From: Oceanobacillus iheyensis HTE831
Lineage (GTDB): Bacteria; Bacillota; Bacilli; Bacillales; Amphibacillaceae
Direction: 5' to 3'
Assembly: GCF_000011245.1 (NCBI RefSeq)
Contig: NC_004193.1
Coordinates: 1,466,501-1,530,500, forward strand
DNA length: 64,000 bases
Notes under the pieces: model-generated
What the model was told of the DNA's origin: nothing
The model's input: the letters and a program-made list of their open reading frames with translations, nothing else
The model's database searches: none
Part shown: one piece after another, positions 1 to 8,522 of the stretch
Numbering within the stretch: position 1 is the first letter of the stretch
How the letters are laid out: each line of letters opens with the position of its first letter
Program-made: the position numbers and the translations under genes

Positions 1-85
1 AATTAATCAATGTGTGCCTTCTAAAAAAGTGCCATAGCGGAAATCATACAACTTTATATCAATTATATAAAGAACGGTGTATTTA

Positions 86-289
86 CTATAAAAAGTCATC
101 TACTTTTTTAGTTTCTTTATATAACTTAAACTTACCTGTGGAAAGGCGTTGCTTTGTATTTTTTTCAATCCGATCATAGCAAGGCTTACATAGGTACATA
201 TTTTTTCTTCGATTTCGAAGTCGCTTTGCCAGTAAGGAATAATGTTCAATTTCTTCGACTTTGTCGCAAATAGTGCACTTTACTTGCAT
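86..289 (-). CDS. ylaI: YlaI-like small zinc-ribbon protein (DUF2197 type)
   Basis: A 67-residue basic protein with two CxxC pairs (Cys5/Cys8 and Cys34/Cys37) about 25 residues apart, the arrangement of a small zinc ribbon. Size and position, upstream of ylaN-ftsW-pycA, fit the YlaI family of Bacillus; its function is unknown. An AGAGGTG ribosome-binding site lies 5-6 bases before the ATG. The zinc-binding role is inferred from the cysteines alone. The region from its start to the next gene (290-462) is AT-rich and holds divergent promoters that I cannot place exactly. Confidence 0.75.
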   Translation of the reverse strand: MQVKCTICDKVEEIEHYSLLAKRLRNRRKNMYLCKPCYDRIEKNTKQRLSTGKFKLYKETKKVDDFL

Positions 290-462
290 ATTTTCACCTC
301 TAATTGGGGAAATTTATATTAGTTTAATATTAATAATAGTATAACATACAACTATTTGATGAAAAGTCAATAACACCTTAAATGTTTAAACGAAAGATAT
401 TAGGGGAAGTGTGTTATTAAGTTACTTGAAAAACTGGGAATATTATTGAAAGGATGATTTTC

Positions 463-753
463 ATGAAAAAACGTTATGTACTATCTGCTGTTGGTGCAGT
501 CGGGGCTGGAATTGCTAGTTACTATTTAGTTGATAGCAACAACCGTCAAAAACTTAAAGATATGGCAAAAAATTCTGCAAAGAATGTAAATCGAGTATTT
601 GAAAATGCTGGGGTACCTGACCAATCCTCTGAACAAGAGTTAGATCAATTAGAGAATTCGAAGATGGTATCAGAAGGTTCTCAATTCGGAGTTCAATATT
701 ATAATGAAAATAAAAATGAAAATAGCTCAGAACAACAACAAAATACAAATTAA
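463..753 (+). CDS. Hypothetical membrane-anchored protein
   Basis: I do not recognise this family. The 96-residue product has a basic N-terminus, one hydrophobic segment of about 18 residues (roughly 5-22), then a polar, charged helix-forming stretch and an Asn/Glu/Gln-rich disordered tail. It looks like a single-pass protein or an uncleaved signal anchor. The ATG at 463 is preferred over the in-frame ATG at 454 because GAAAGGA (448-454) then sits at proper spacing. It occupies the place where B. subtilis has ylaJ, but it lacks a lipobox and does not look like that lipoprotein. It converges on the next gene, with a repeat element acting as terminator between them. Confidence 0.6.
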   Translation: MKKRYVLSAVGAVGAGIASYYLVDSNNRQKLKDMAKNSAKNVNRVFENAGVPDQSSEQELDQLENSKMVSEGSQFGVQYYNENKNENSSEQQQNTN

Positions 754-763
754 TAAAAAGAAG

Positions 764-898
764 AGGTTGGGACATAACTAAAAGTTCTGGTCAAAAGACG
801 AATCAAAGCTAGAATTAGCGCAGTAATTTTCTGAAGCGTTTTTTCCAAAGCTAATCATTCAGATTTATCTTTTGCAAGAATACATTTTGTCCCAACCT
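764..898. repeat. Dispersed inverted-end repeat, short form (copy A)
   Basis: A 135-bp element bounded by a perfect 11-bp inverted repeat: AGGTTGGGACA at 764-774 and its complement at 888-898. The interior is closely similar to 23191-23460 and its right half to 14940-15022. A-rich sequence on the left and T-rich sequence on the right would make the folded ends a bidirectional terminator for the two convergent genes around it. I see no clear target-site duplication. Confidence 0.8.
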
Positions 899-908
899 TT
901 ATTTATAC

Positions 909-1358
909 TTAATCGATTACAATCTCTTTTATATATTTTACAGGGTTATCTTGATTAGAACCATCTCTGTAATAAAAATGAACAGGGCCATCTTCTTTTA
1001 ATGGTTTACCATTGTTAGAGAATAAAAAGTACCCGTTAATAAGATCTTCATAAGCTATCGTTTCATAAGAACCATCACTTCCAGATACTAACTTAGCTGT
1101 TTTTGCTTCGCTTGTAGGTTCTGCGTTATGAATAAAATCATTTAAAGGCATAACATAACTGTTTTTTAAAAATTCTTCTCCTTCCATTTTAGATATACTT
1201 CTATTAACTGGAGGTTTTTGAAATCCGCTGTATTCTTCCTGTTTATCTTCTTTTAATTCAAAAGCTTCTTCTAATTTTATTTTACGATCATCAAAAATCC
1301 ATACAGTTGGATCCAGTGTTATTGGGTATTTTACCTTCCCTTTTATCATGACTATCAT
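909..1358 (-). CDS. Conserved hypothetical protein, possibly YlaL
   Basis: A 149-residue soluble protein, acidic in the middle, without signal peptide, membrane segment or catalytic motif that I can identify. Its position just before ylaN on the opposite strand fits B. subtilis ylaL, and that is the only basis for the suggestion. GGGGGAAA lies about 8 bases before the ATG at 1358; an in-frame ATG at 1349 is possible. It is convergent with the preceding gene, and the repeat element at 764-898 separates the two ends. Confidence 0.6.
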   Translation of the reverse strand: MIVMIKGKVKYPITLDPTVWIFDDRKIKLEEAFELKEDKQEEYSGFQKPPVNRSISKMEGEEFLKNSYVMPLNDFIHNAEPTSEAKTAKLVSGSDGSYETIAYEDLINGYFLFSNNGKPLKEDGPVHFYYRDGSNQDNPVKYIKEIVID

Positions 1359-1520
1359 ATTAAATATTTCCCCCTATCTAGGTATTACCATTTAAGAATA
1401 GCAGACATCGCTTTCATTTTCATCTATTTGAATTGTAAGTTTTTTTCACTTTTATTTGCATTTTTTGGTTGCTAACGATAATATAATATAAAGAAAGTCT
1501 TTTTGTGGAGGGGATTTATA

Positions 1521-1805
1521 TTGATGCCTGATTTAATGATAGACCATCGTGAAAAAGCCCACGCCCTTCTTAAGGCTGATGCTGATAAAATTTTACGACT
1601 TATTGAAGTTCAGATAGAAAACTTAACCATGCCACAATGTCCTGTTTACGAGGATGTACTTGATACGCAAATGTATGGCTTATCTCGTGAAATTGACTTT
1701 GCAGTGCGTCTTGAATTAATCAGTGAAATAGAGGGGAAGGCGTTACTTGAAAACTTGGAGAAGAAGCTCAACATTCTACATGAGGCTTCACAAAATACAT
1801 TGTGA
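1521..1805 (+). CDS. ylaN: YlaN, UPF0358 iron-homeostasis protein
   Basis: A small acidic helical protein of about 94 residues with the highly conserved YlaN core ([25 protein letters not shown]). In B. subtilis and S. aureus the family is reported to bind Fe(II) and to relieve Fur repression, becoming essential under iron limitation. The start is TTG at 1521 or ATG at 1524; GGAGGGG at 1507-1513 is 8-9 bases from the TTG, so TTG is slightly favoured. Upstream, a TATAAT (1482-1487) is a likely -10, but no good -35 is visible. The order ylaN-ftsW-pycA is the standard Bacillaceae one. Confidence 0.88.
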   Translation: MMPDLMIDHREKAHALLKADADKILRLIEVQIENLTMPQCPVYEDVLDTQMYGLSREIDFAVRLELISEIEGKALLENLEKKLNILHEASQNTL

Positions 1806-1840
1806 GCGAGGTTCATGTATTGGCGTAGAGGTACAAAAGC

Positions 1841-1876
1841 AAAAACTTTGCCAGCATAAACGGCAAGGTTTTTTTG
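1841..1876 (+). terminator. Intrinsic terminator after ylaN
   Basis: A hairpin with arms AAAAACTTTGCC and GGCAAGGTTTTT (one G-U pair) around a 9-base loop, followed by a T-run. It ends the ylaN transcript ahead of the ftsW promoter. Confidence 0.7.
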
Positions 1877-1923
1877 TTTACATAATAGGGTATATGTGAA
1901 AAAACATAAAAAAGAGAAATAAA

Positions 1924-1955
1924 TATAACACACTAATTAATAAAAGTGTTATACT
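1924..1955 (+). promoter_or_regulatory. Putative ftsW promoter with overlapping inverted repeat
   Basis: TATAACAC (1924-1931) and its exact complement GTGTTATA (1946-1953) flank a 14-base AT spacer. The right arm overlaps a TATACT -10-like hexamer at 1950-1955, 37 bases before the ftsW ATG. No good -35 is visible, so the promoter may need an activator, or the inverted repeat may be an operator. Confidence 0.4.
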
Positions 1956-1991
1956 AATATCAATCTCTTAATCTATTTATAGGGAGAAGCA

Positions 1992-3188
1992 ATGATGCTA
2001 GATAAAATAAAAGATTATGATTACACACTTATGATTACCCCTTTGTTATTGACAGGGTTTGGAATGGTAATGGTATATAGCGCAAGCATGGTGGTCGCTG
2101 TAGTAGATGGGAATGAAAGTAACCATTATCTCATTCGTCAGCTGATATTTTTTGCTATTTCCTCAATCGCGTTTGCTACTTGTTGTTTATTACCATATCA
2201 AGTCTATCAACGGTTGATGAAGGTAATTATTTTATCGTGTATAGTGTTATTAATTAGTGTATTAATTTTTGGAAGTGCTGCAAATAATGCTAGGTCTTGG
2301 TTTTCAATTGGTCCATTAAGTATGCAGCCTGCAGAGTTTGCTAAGTTAGGGTTAATTATATATTTGGCAGCTATTTATTCAAAAAAACAATCCTACTTAA
2401 ATGAATTTAAGAAAGGAGTACTTCCTCCGCTTGTACTTACCATTATTTTATTAGGATTAATTGTATTGCAACCTGATATCGGGACAGCTGCAATCATATT
2501 TTTAATGGCTTGCTCCGTAATATTTGCATCCGGAATCAAGTGGAAACATCTAACTATACTCGTTTTAATTGGAATCAGCTTAGTTCTTTTTGCTGCTCCT
2601 AATATGATCACAGAAGAAAGATTATCAAGGTTTACAGGTGCTTATCAACCGTTTGAATCACCTGATTTAAATGGGTACCAACTAATCCAATCCTATGTTG
2701 CTATAGGAGTTGGTGGTCTGACAGGAGAAGGACTTGGACAAAGTGTTCAAAAACTTGGGTTTTTAGATGAAGCACATACCGATTTTATCATGGCAGTCAT
2801 TGCTGAAGAACTGGGATTTTTAGGTGTTGTAATTGTCATTGGGTTACTTGCAACAATTGTTATTCGAGGTTTATATATAGCGAAAAAATGTAAAGACAGT
2901 TTTGGCTCATTACTAGCTATTGGAATTTCATCCATGGTTGGAATCCAAACATTCATAAATTTAGGAGCTATTAGCGGTATTTTACCGATTACAGGTGTAC
3001 CATTACCATTCGTGAGTTATGGAGGATCATCAATGTTAATTATGTTAATATCGATGGGAATCCTTAATAATATTGCAAAACAAGTAAATCAACAAGAGCA
3101 GGATAGGGAAGAGTTAGCACCAAAGCCTGCAATGCAAAATCAAAACTCAACTAATATGTATAGAGGTGGTAAAAGATGGCAGAGTTAA
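1992..3188 (+). CDS. ftsW: FtsW, septal peptidoglycan glycosyltransferase (SEDS family)
   Basis: A 398-residue polytopic SEDS protein with about 10 membrane segments. SEDS hallmarks are visible: the MQPAEFAKLG motif about a third of the way in, the PDIGTA segment, the EELGFLG loop and the PLPFVSYGGSS motif near the C-terminus. SEDS proteins polymerise lipid II and work with a class B PBP, here presumably PBP2B from the dcw cluster. GGGAGAAG precedes tandem ATGs at 1992 and 1995. It is the vegetative paralogue of SpoVE (43613-44734). Its last 13 bases overlap the start of pycA, which suggests translational coupling between a division gene and an anaplerotic enzyme. Confidence 0.92.
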   Translation: MMLDKIKDYDYTLMITPLLLTGFGMVMVYSASMVVAVVDGNESNHYLIRQLIFFAISSIAFATCCLLPYQVYQRLMKVIILSCIVLLISVLIFGSAANNARSWFSIGPLSMQPAEFAKLGLIIYLAAIYSKKQSYLNEFKKGVLPPLVLTIILLGLIVLQPDIGTAAIIFLMACSVIFASGIKWKHLTILVLIGISLVLFAAPNMITEERLSRFTGAYQPFESPDLNGYQLIQSYVAIGVGGLTGEGLGQSVQKLGFLDEAHTDFIMAVIAEELGFLGVVIVIGLLATIVIRGLYIAKKCKDSFGSLLAIGISSMVGIQTFINLGAISGILPITGVPLPFVSYGGSSMLIMLISMGILNNIAKQVNQQEQDREELAPKPAMQNQNSTNMYRGGKRWQS

Positions 3189-6100
3189 ACAAGATTAACA
3201 AAGTACTAGTAGCAAACCGAGGGGAAATTGCAATTCGCGTCTTCCGAGCATGTACGGAGTTAAATATACGCACTGTTGCTATTTATTCCAAAGAGGATTC
3301 ATCTGCTTTTCATCGATTCAAGGCAGATGAAGCTTATTTAATAGGTGAAGGGAAAAAACCGATTGATGCATACTTAGATATTGAAGGGATTATTGAACTT
3401 GCAAAAGAAGTCAATGTTGATGCAATTCACCCGGGTTATGGATTCCTTTCTGAAAATATACAGTTTGCAAGACGCTGTGAAGAAGAAGGAATTATCTTTA
3501 TTGGACCAACTAGTAAACACTTAAGTATGTTTGGTGATAAGGTGAAAGCAAGAGAGCAAGCAGTAGCAGCTAACTTACCAATCATACCTGGAAGTGATGG
3601 TCCAGTAAGCTCATTAGAAGAAGTTCAAGACTTTACTCAGGAACATGGATATCCAATAATTATTAAAGCTTCCTTAGGTGGCGGCGGTCGTGGAATGCGT
3701 GTAGTGAAAGATGATAGTGAACTAGAGAGTGCATATGATCGGGCGAAATCAGAAGCTAAAGCCGCTTTTGGGAACGATGAGATATATGTAGAGAGGTTAA
3801 TCGAAAATCCTAAACATATCGAGGTTCAAATATTAGGAGATAATGCAGGCAATATTGTTCATTTATATGAAAGAGATTGTTCTGTCCAACGTCGACATCA
3901 AAAACTTATTGAAATAGCACCAAGTTTATCATTGGGAGATAAATTACGAGAAGATATCTGTCAATCTGCGGTAAACTTAATGAAAAATGTAGATTATTTA
4001 AATGCCGGAACAGTTGAATTTCTTGTTACCGATGATGAGTTTTTCTTTATTGAGGTTAACCCTCGTGTACAAGTAGAACACACTATTACAGAAATGATTA
4101 CTGGTATTGATATCGTCCAGTCTCAAATTAAGATTGCTGATGGAGCTCAATTACACGATGAAACAGTAGGAATTCCGACACAAGAACATATAAATACACA
4201 GGGCTATGCGATTCAATCAAGGGTAACAACGGAAGATCCACTTAATGATTTTATGCCAGATGCAGGTAAAATTAATGCTTATCGTACCGGCGGTGGGTTT
4301 GGTGTCCGTCTAGATGCGGGTAACGGCTATCAAGGAGCAATCATTTCTCCTCACTATGATTCGTTATTAGTGAAAGTATCTACGTGGGCATTAACTTTTG
4401 AACAAGCTGCAATAAAAATGGTCAGAAATTTAAAAGAATTCCGTATTAGAGGGATAAAAACAAATATTCCGTTCCTAGAGAATGTAATGGTTCATCAAAA
4501 ATTCTTATCTGGTGAATATGATACAACGTTTATCGATAAAACACCGGAGCTATTCATATTCCCGATAAGAAAAGACCGTGGAACAAAAATGCTTACGTAT
4601 ATCGCAAATACTACTTTAAACGGAGGGGAAGGCATCGCTAATATTGAGAAGCCTGACTTTAGACCGTTGGATATTCCTGCTACAAACCATATTGAATCAG
4701 TATCTACCGGAACAAAACAAATCTTGGATAAGTATGGTCCTGAAGGTGTAGCGAAATGGATGAAAGAACAGAAGGAAGTATTATTAACAGACACAACTTT
4801 CAGAGATGCACACCAATCGTTATTTGCGACACGTGTTCGTACGAATGACTTGCTTCATATTGCTGAACCAACGTCTAAACTGCTGCCAAATCTTTTCTCT
4901 GTAGAAATGTGGGGAGGAGCAACGTACGATGTAGCTTATCGTTTTCTTAAGGAAGATCCTTGGACAAGATTGTTAAAATTACGTGAAGAAATGCCGAACG
5001 TACTATTCCAAATGTTATTACGTGCGAGTAATGCTGTAGGGTATAAAAATTATCCTGATAATCTCATTGAAGAATTTGTAAAGAAAAGCAGTGAAGCGGG
5101 TATTGATGTATTCCGTATATTCGACAGCTTGAACTGGGTAGAAGGAATGAAGTTGACAATCGATGCGGTACGCAATTCAAATAAAATTGCTGAAGCAGCT
5201 ATTTGTTATACAGGTGATATATTAGACACAGGTAGAAGTAAGTATGATGTGTCTTACTATCAAATGATGGCAAAAGAATTAGAATCTGCAGGTGCACATA
5301 TCTTAGGTATTAAAGATATGGCTGGTTTATTAAAGCCAGAGGCCGCTTATCAATTAATTCATAAATTAAAAGAGACGATTGATATACCCATTCATTTACA
5401 CACTCATGATACGAGTGGAAATGGTGTGTTCACATATGCTCGTGCTATTGAAGCTGGCGTAGATGCAGTAGATGTTGCAGTTGGGTCAATGGCAGGTATG
5501 ACTTCTCAACCAAGTGCACAGTCGCTTTATCATGCATTAGAGGGAACTCCATTCCAGCCGGATATTAATATTGAAAATTATGAACGTATCGGGCATTATT
5601 GGGAAGGGATTCGTGATTACTATCAAGAATTTGAAAGTGGTATGAACGCACCACATACCGAAATTTATCATCATGAAATGCCTGGAGGACAATATAGTAA
5701 CCTTCAGCAACAAGCAAAAGCCGTAGGGTTAGGTCATCGTTGGAATGAAGTTAAGAAAATGTTCCGTACGGTAAACGATATGTTTGGTGATATTGTTAAA
5801 GTAACACCTTCATCAAAAGTTATTGGTGATATGACACTATTTATGGTGCAAAACGATTTAACAGAAGAAGATATCTATGAAAAAGGTGAATCTATTGATT
5901 TTCCAGATTCAGTAATAGAATTTGCTCAAGGTTACATTGGACAGCCTTATCAAGGATTCCCAGAGAAACTTCAAAAAATCATATTAAAAGATAAAAAACC
6001 GATAACTGTTCGTCCAGGTGAATTACTAGAACCAATTGACTTTAAGGTGATGAGAGATGAGTTATATGATAAGTTAAATCGTCCGATCACTAGCTTCGAT

Positions 6101-6619
6101 TTAATTTCTTATGCACTATATCCAAAAGTGTTTATGGATTACCAAGCATTTACAGAAACGTATGGCGATATTTCTGTCCTTGATACTCCAACCTTCTTCT
6201 ATGGTATGAAATTAGGAGAAGTAATAGAAGTTGAAATCGAAAAAGGGAAGACGCTTATTGTTAAATTGGTTTCTATATCAGAGCCAAAAGAAGATGGTAC
6301 TCGCGTGGTTTACTTCGATTTAAATGGTCAATCAAGAGAAATTACAATCAAGGATGAAAGTATTGAATCCTTGGTTGCTGTTAAACCGCAAGTTGACAAA
6401 AATAATAAAAACCACCTAGGAGCTACTATGCCTGGGACTGTTTTAGAAGTAAATTGCAGTAAAGGTGATAAAGTGACAAAAGGTCAGCACTTGATGACAA
6501 ATGAAGCGATGAAGATGGAAACTTCGGTTCAAGCACCATTTGATGGTGTTATAAAAGAGATTCATGTATCGAATGGCGATACAATAGCAGTTAATGATTT
6601 ATTAATAGAATTTGAATAA
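3176..6619 (+). CDS. pycA: Pyruvate carboxylase
   Basis: A full-length 1147-residue biotin enzyme that carboxylates pyruvate to oxaloacetate with ATP and bicarbonate, replenishing the TCA cycle. Domains in order: biotin carboxylase (about 1-450, with the Gly-rich GGGGRGM ATP loop near 170 and the EVNPRVQVEHT motif), carboxyltransferase (about 530-800, with DTTFRDAHQS and the metal-binding HLHTHDTSG), the conserved carboxylase C-terminal/tetramerisation region, and a C-terminal biotinyl domain whose EAMKMET motif puts the biotinylated lysine at about residue 1113. The ATG at 3176 has AGAGGTGG 8 bases upstream and lies inside the end of ftsW. A strong terminator follows, which then served as insertion site for the group II intron. 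Confidence 0.97.
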   Translation: MAELNKINKVLVANRGEIAIRVFRACTELNIRTVAIYSKEDSSAFHRFKADEAYLIGEGKKPIDAYLDIEGIIELAKEVNVDAIHPGYGFLSENIQFARRCEEEGIIFIGPTSKHLSMFGDKVKAREQAVAANLPIIPGSDGPVSSLEEVQDFTQEHGYPIIIKASLGGGGRGMRVVKDDSELESAYDRAKSEAKAAFGNDEIYVERLIENPKHIEVQILGDNAGNIVHLYERDCSVQRRHQKLIEIAPSLSLGDKLREDICQSAVNLMKNVDYLNAGTVEFLVTDDEFFFIEVNPRVQVEHTITEMITGIDIVQSQIKIADGAQLHDETVGIPTQEHINTQGYAIQSRVTTEDPLNDFMPDAGKINAYRTGGGFGVRLDAGNGYQGAIISPHYDSLLVKVSTWALTFEQAAIKMVRNLKEFRIRGIKTNIPFLENVMVHQKFLSGEYDTTFIDKTPELFIFPIRKDRGTKMLTYIANTTLNGGEGIANIEKPDFRPLDIPATNHIESVSTGTKQILDKYGPEGVAKWMKEQKEVLLTDTTFRDAHQSLFATRVRTNDLLHIAEPTSKLLPNLFSVEMWGGATYDVAYRFLKEDPWTRLLKLREEMPNVLFQMLLRASNAVGYKNYPDNLIEEFVKKSSEAGIDVFRIFDSLNWVEGMKLTIDAVRNSNKIAEAAICYTGDILDTGRSKYDVSYYQMMAKELESAGAHILGIKDMAGLLKPEAAYQLIHKLKETIDIPIHLHTHDTSGNGVFTYARAIEAGVDAVDVAVGSMAGMTSQPSAQSLYHALEGTPFQPDINIENYERIGHYWEGIRDYYQEFESGMNAPHTEIYHHEMPGGQYSNLQQQAKAVGLGHRWNEVKKMFRTVNDMFGDIVKVTPSSKVIGDMTLFMVQNDLTEEDIYEKGESIDFPDSVIEFAQGYIGQPYQGFPEKLQKIILKDKKPITVRPGELLEPIDFKVMRDELYDKLNRPITSFDLISYALYPKVFMDYQAFTETYGDISVLDTPTFFYGMKLGEVIEVEIEKGKTLIVKLVSISEPKEDGTRVVYFDLNGQSREITIKDESIESLVAVKPQVDKNNKNHLGATMPGTVLEVNCSKGDKVTKGQHLMTNEAMKMETSVQAPFDGVIKEIHVSNGDTIAVNDLLIEFE

Positions 6620-6669
6620 CAGGATTAAAAATGCAAGCACTCATTTAGTAGCATTGCATGTCTGTTTTT

Positions 6670-6700
6670 AAGGAGGGTGACATTGTCACCCTCCTTATTT
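6670..6700 (+). terminator. Intrinsic terminator of pycA; intron landing site
   Basis: A perfect 12-bp stem (6670-6681 with 6685-6696) around an ATT loop, followed by a short T-rich tail. The group II intron begins six bases after the stem, the usual target geometry of class C group II introns. Confidence 0.92.
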
Positions 6701-6702
6701 AA

Positions 6703-8392
6703 GTGTGCCCGGCATGGGTGCAGTCTATAGGGTGAGAGTCCCGAACTGTGAAGGCAGAAGTAACAGTTAGCCTAACGCAAGGGTGTCCGTGGCGACATGG
6801 AATCTGAAGGAAGCGGACGGCAAACCTTCGGTCTGAGGAACACGAACTTCATATGAGGCTAGGTATCAATGGATGAGTTTGCATAACAAAACAAAGTCCT
6901 TTCTGCCAAAGTTGGTACAGAGTAAATGAAGCAGATTGATGAAGGGAAAGACTGCGTTCTTACCCGGGGAGGTCTGATCGAAACGCCAAGCACTCTTGGT
7001 AACCCATTCAGCAATGGATGGCTGAACGGTCAGAAGTCAGCAGAAGTCATAGTACCCCTACAGGGGACTTTGGAAGGGTGGAGTGGAACTTGCACAAATA
7101 GAACGTCACATTCACGAAGAAAGGAAACCCAAGTATGTTGATGAACCAAATTCTGTCACGGGACAATCTCATTCTCGCACTAAAGCGAGTCGAACGAAAT
7201 AAAGGAAGTCATGGCATAGATGAAATGTCCGTAAAATTCCTACGAAGACATCTCTATGATAACTGGGATTCCCTTCGGGAGAACTTGAGGAAAGGAACCT
7301 ATACACCTTCTCCTGTCCGCCGTGTCGAATCCCGAAACCAAGCGGAGGAGTTCGGATGTTAGGTATTCCAACCGTGACGGATCGTTTCATTCAACAGGCT
7401 ATTGCCCAAGTGCTTCATACAATTTTTTGACCCCTCCTTCTCAGAACATAGCTATGGATTCAGGCCCAACCGTCGAGGACATGACGCTGTGAGGAAGGCA
7501 AGGGGGTTTATTAAAGAAGGATACAGATGGGTAATTGATATGGACCTAGAGAAATTCTTTGATAAGGTGAACCATGATAAGCTCATGGGTGTTTTAGCGA
7601 AGCGCATCAAGGATAAGGAACTGCTTCGGCTTATTCGGAAATACCTACAATCTGGCGTCATGATAAATGAGATAGTAGTTAGCTCCGAAGAAGGCACTCC
7701 GCAAGGCGGGCCGTTGAGCCCTCTTCTTTCTAACATTATATTAGATGATTTAGATAAGGAACTGGAGGAGCGTGGGCTACGTTTCGTTCGTTATGCGGAT
7801 GACTGCAACATCTATGTGAGAACAAAGAAAGCTGGGAATCGTGTAATGAATTCCATTACTACATTTATCGAAGAGAAACTTCGCTTGAAAGTAAATAAAG
7901 AGAAATCAGCAGTGGACCGGCCTTGGAAACGTAAGTTTACAGAAAATCAGGGAAATAACTTCACGTTCCAAGCCATTTCCTATGGAAGTAAGAATTGAGA
8001 AATTAAACAAATACCTGATGGGTTGGTGCGGGTATTACGCTTTAGCGGAGACACCTTCAAAGTTTGAGGAGTTCGATAAGTGGATAAGAAGAAGATTGCG
8101 CATGTGTATGTGGAAACAATGGAAGCTTCCACGGACAAAAGTCCGAAAGCTGATTAGCTTGGGTGTTCCTGACCACAAAGCATACGAATGGGGAAACACC
8201 AGAAAGAATTATTGGCGTATCTCCAAGAGTCCAATCTTAAGCAGAACCCTAGGCAACTCCTATTGGAGTAGACTAGGGCTCAAAAGTCTGTATCAAAGGT
8301 ATGAATTTATTCGTAATACTTAATTGAACCGCCGTATACCGAACGGTACGTACGGTGGTGTGAGAGGACGGGGGTTAGTCGCCCCCTTCTAC
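6703..8392 (+). mobile_element. Group IIC intron (O. iheyensis type ribozyme) with domain IV ORF remnant
   Basis: The 5' end GTGTG at 6703 matches the group II consensus, and domains I-III extend to about 7100. From memory, the sequence agrees with the O. iheyensis group IIC intron used for crystallography. Domain V is recognisable at 8326-8362 (GAACCGCC arm, TACCGAACGGTA tip) and domain VI at about 8363-8392, ending in CTAC; the 3' boundary is uncertain by a few bases. The ORF in domain IV (7135-8323) is broken, so the element carries no functional maturase of its own. The ribozyme core looks complete and might still be spliced or mobilised by a related maturase in trans. Insertion directly behind a terminator stem is characteristic of class C. 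Confidence 0.95.
7135..8323 (+). pseudogene. Degenerate intron-encoded reverse transcriptase/maturase
   Basis: Three pieces of one RT-maturase in different frames. Piece 1 (from ATG 7135, with an AGGAAA site upstream) reads the RT N-terminus through PVRRVE. There one A appears to be missing at about 7329; with it restored, the reading continues as IPKPSGGVRMLGIP. Piece 2 then runs to a T-run at 7425-7430 that has one T too many, so the frame stops right after VLHTIF. Piece 3 (from about 7431) holds the RT core, including TPQGGPLSPLLSN and the catalytic YADD, to about 7935. There the frame changes again and roughly 25 residues of the thumb junction are missing. The last frame gives KIREITSR and the maturase X domain (LNKYLMGWCGYY). 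No full-length protein can be made without recoding. Confidence 0.9.
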
Positions 8393-8465
8393 TCTATTGA
8401 AGGTCGAGTAGTTACGAGGGGCTGATAATCCGATAATAACCTTATTTATATACTTTCCTACTTGC

Positions 8466-8510
8466 AAAAAAGCTTGAAGTGAAATATAGATTTCACTTCA
8501 AGCTTTTTTT
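8466..8510. terminator. Bidirectional terminator between intron and ctaA
   Basis: A perfect 20-bp stem (8466-8485 with 8490-8509) and a 4-base loop, with six A at the left foot and T-run at the right. It can terminate ctaA on the minus strand and any read-through from pycA or the intron on the plus strand. Confidence 0.9.
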
Positions 8511-8522
8511 AAAAATAACAGA

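Noticed and set aside
764..898. Repeat copy A as a MITE of the ISL3 element
   Set aside because: Its inverted ends (AGGTTGGGACA) share little with the IS ends beyond a TTGGG core, and no 8-bp target duplication flanks it.
6926..7141. 71-codon open frame inside the intron
   Set aside because: It lies in ribozyme domains I-III, whose sequence is explained by RNA structure; it has no ribosome-binding site and no family resemblance.
7452..7736. 94-codon minus-strand frame in the maturase region
   Set aside because: It is the antisense shadow of the reverse transcriptase core, which carries the YADD motif on the plus strand.
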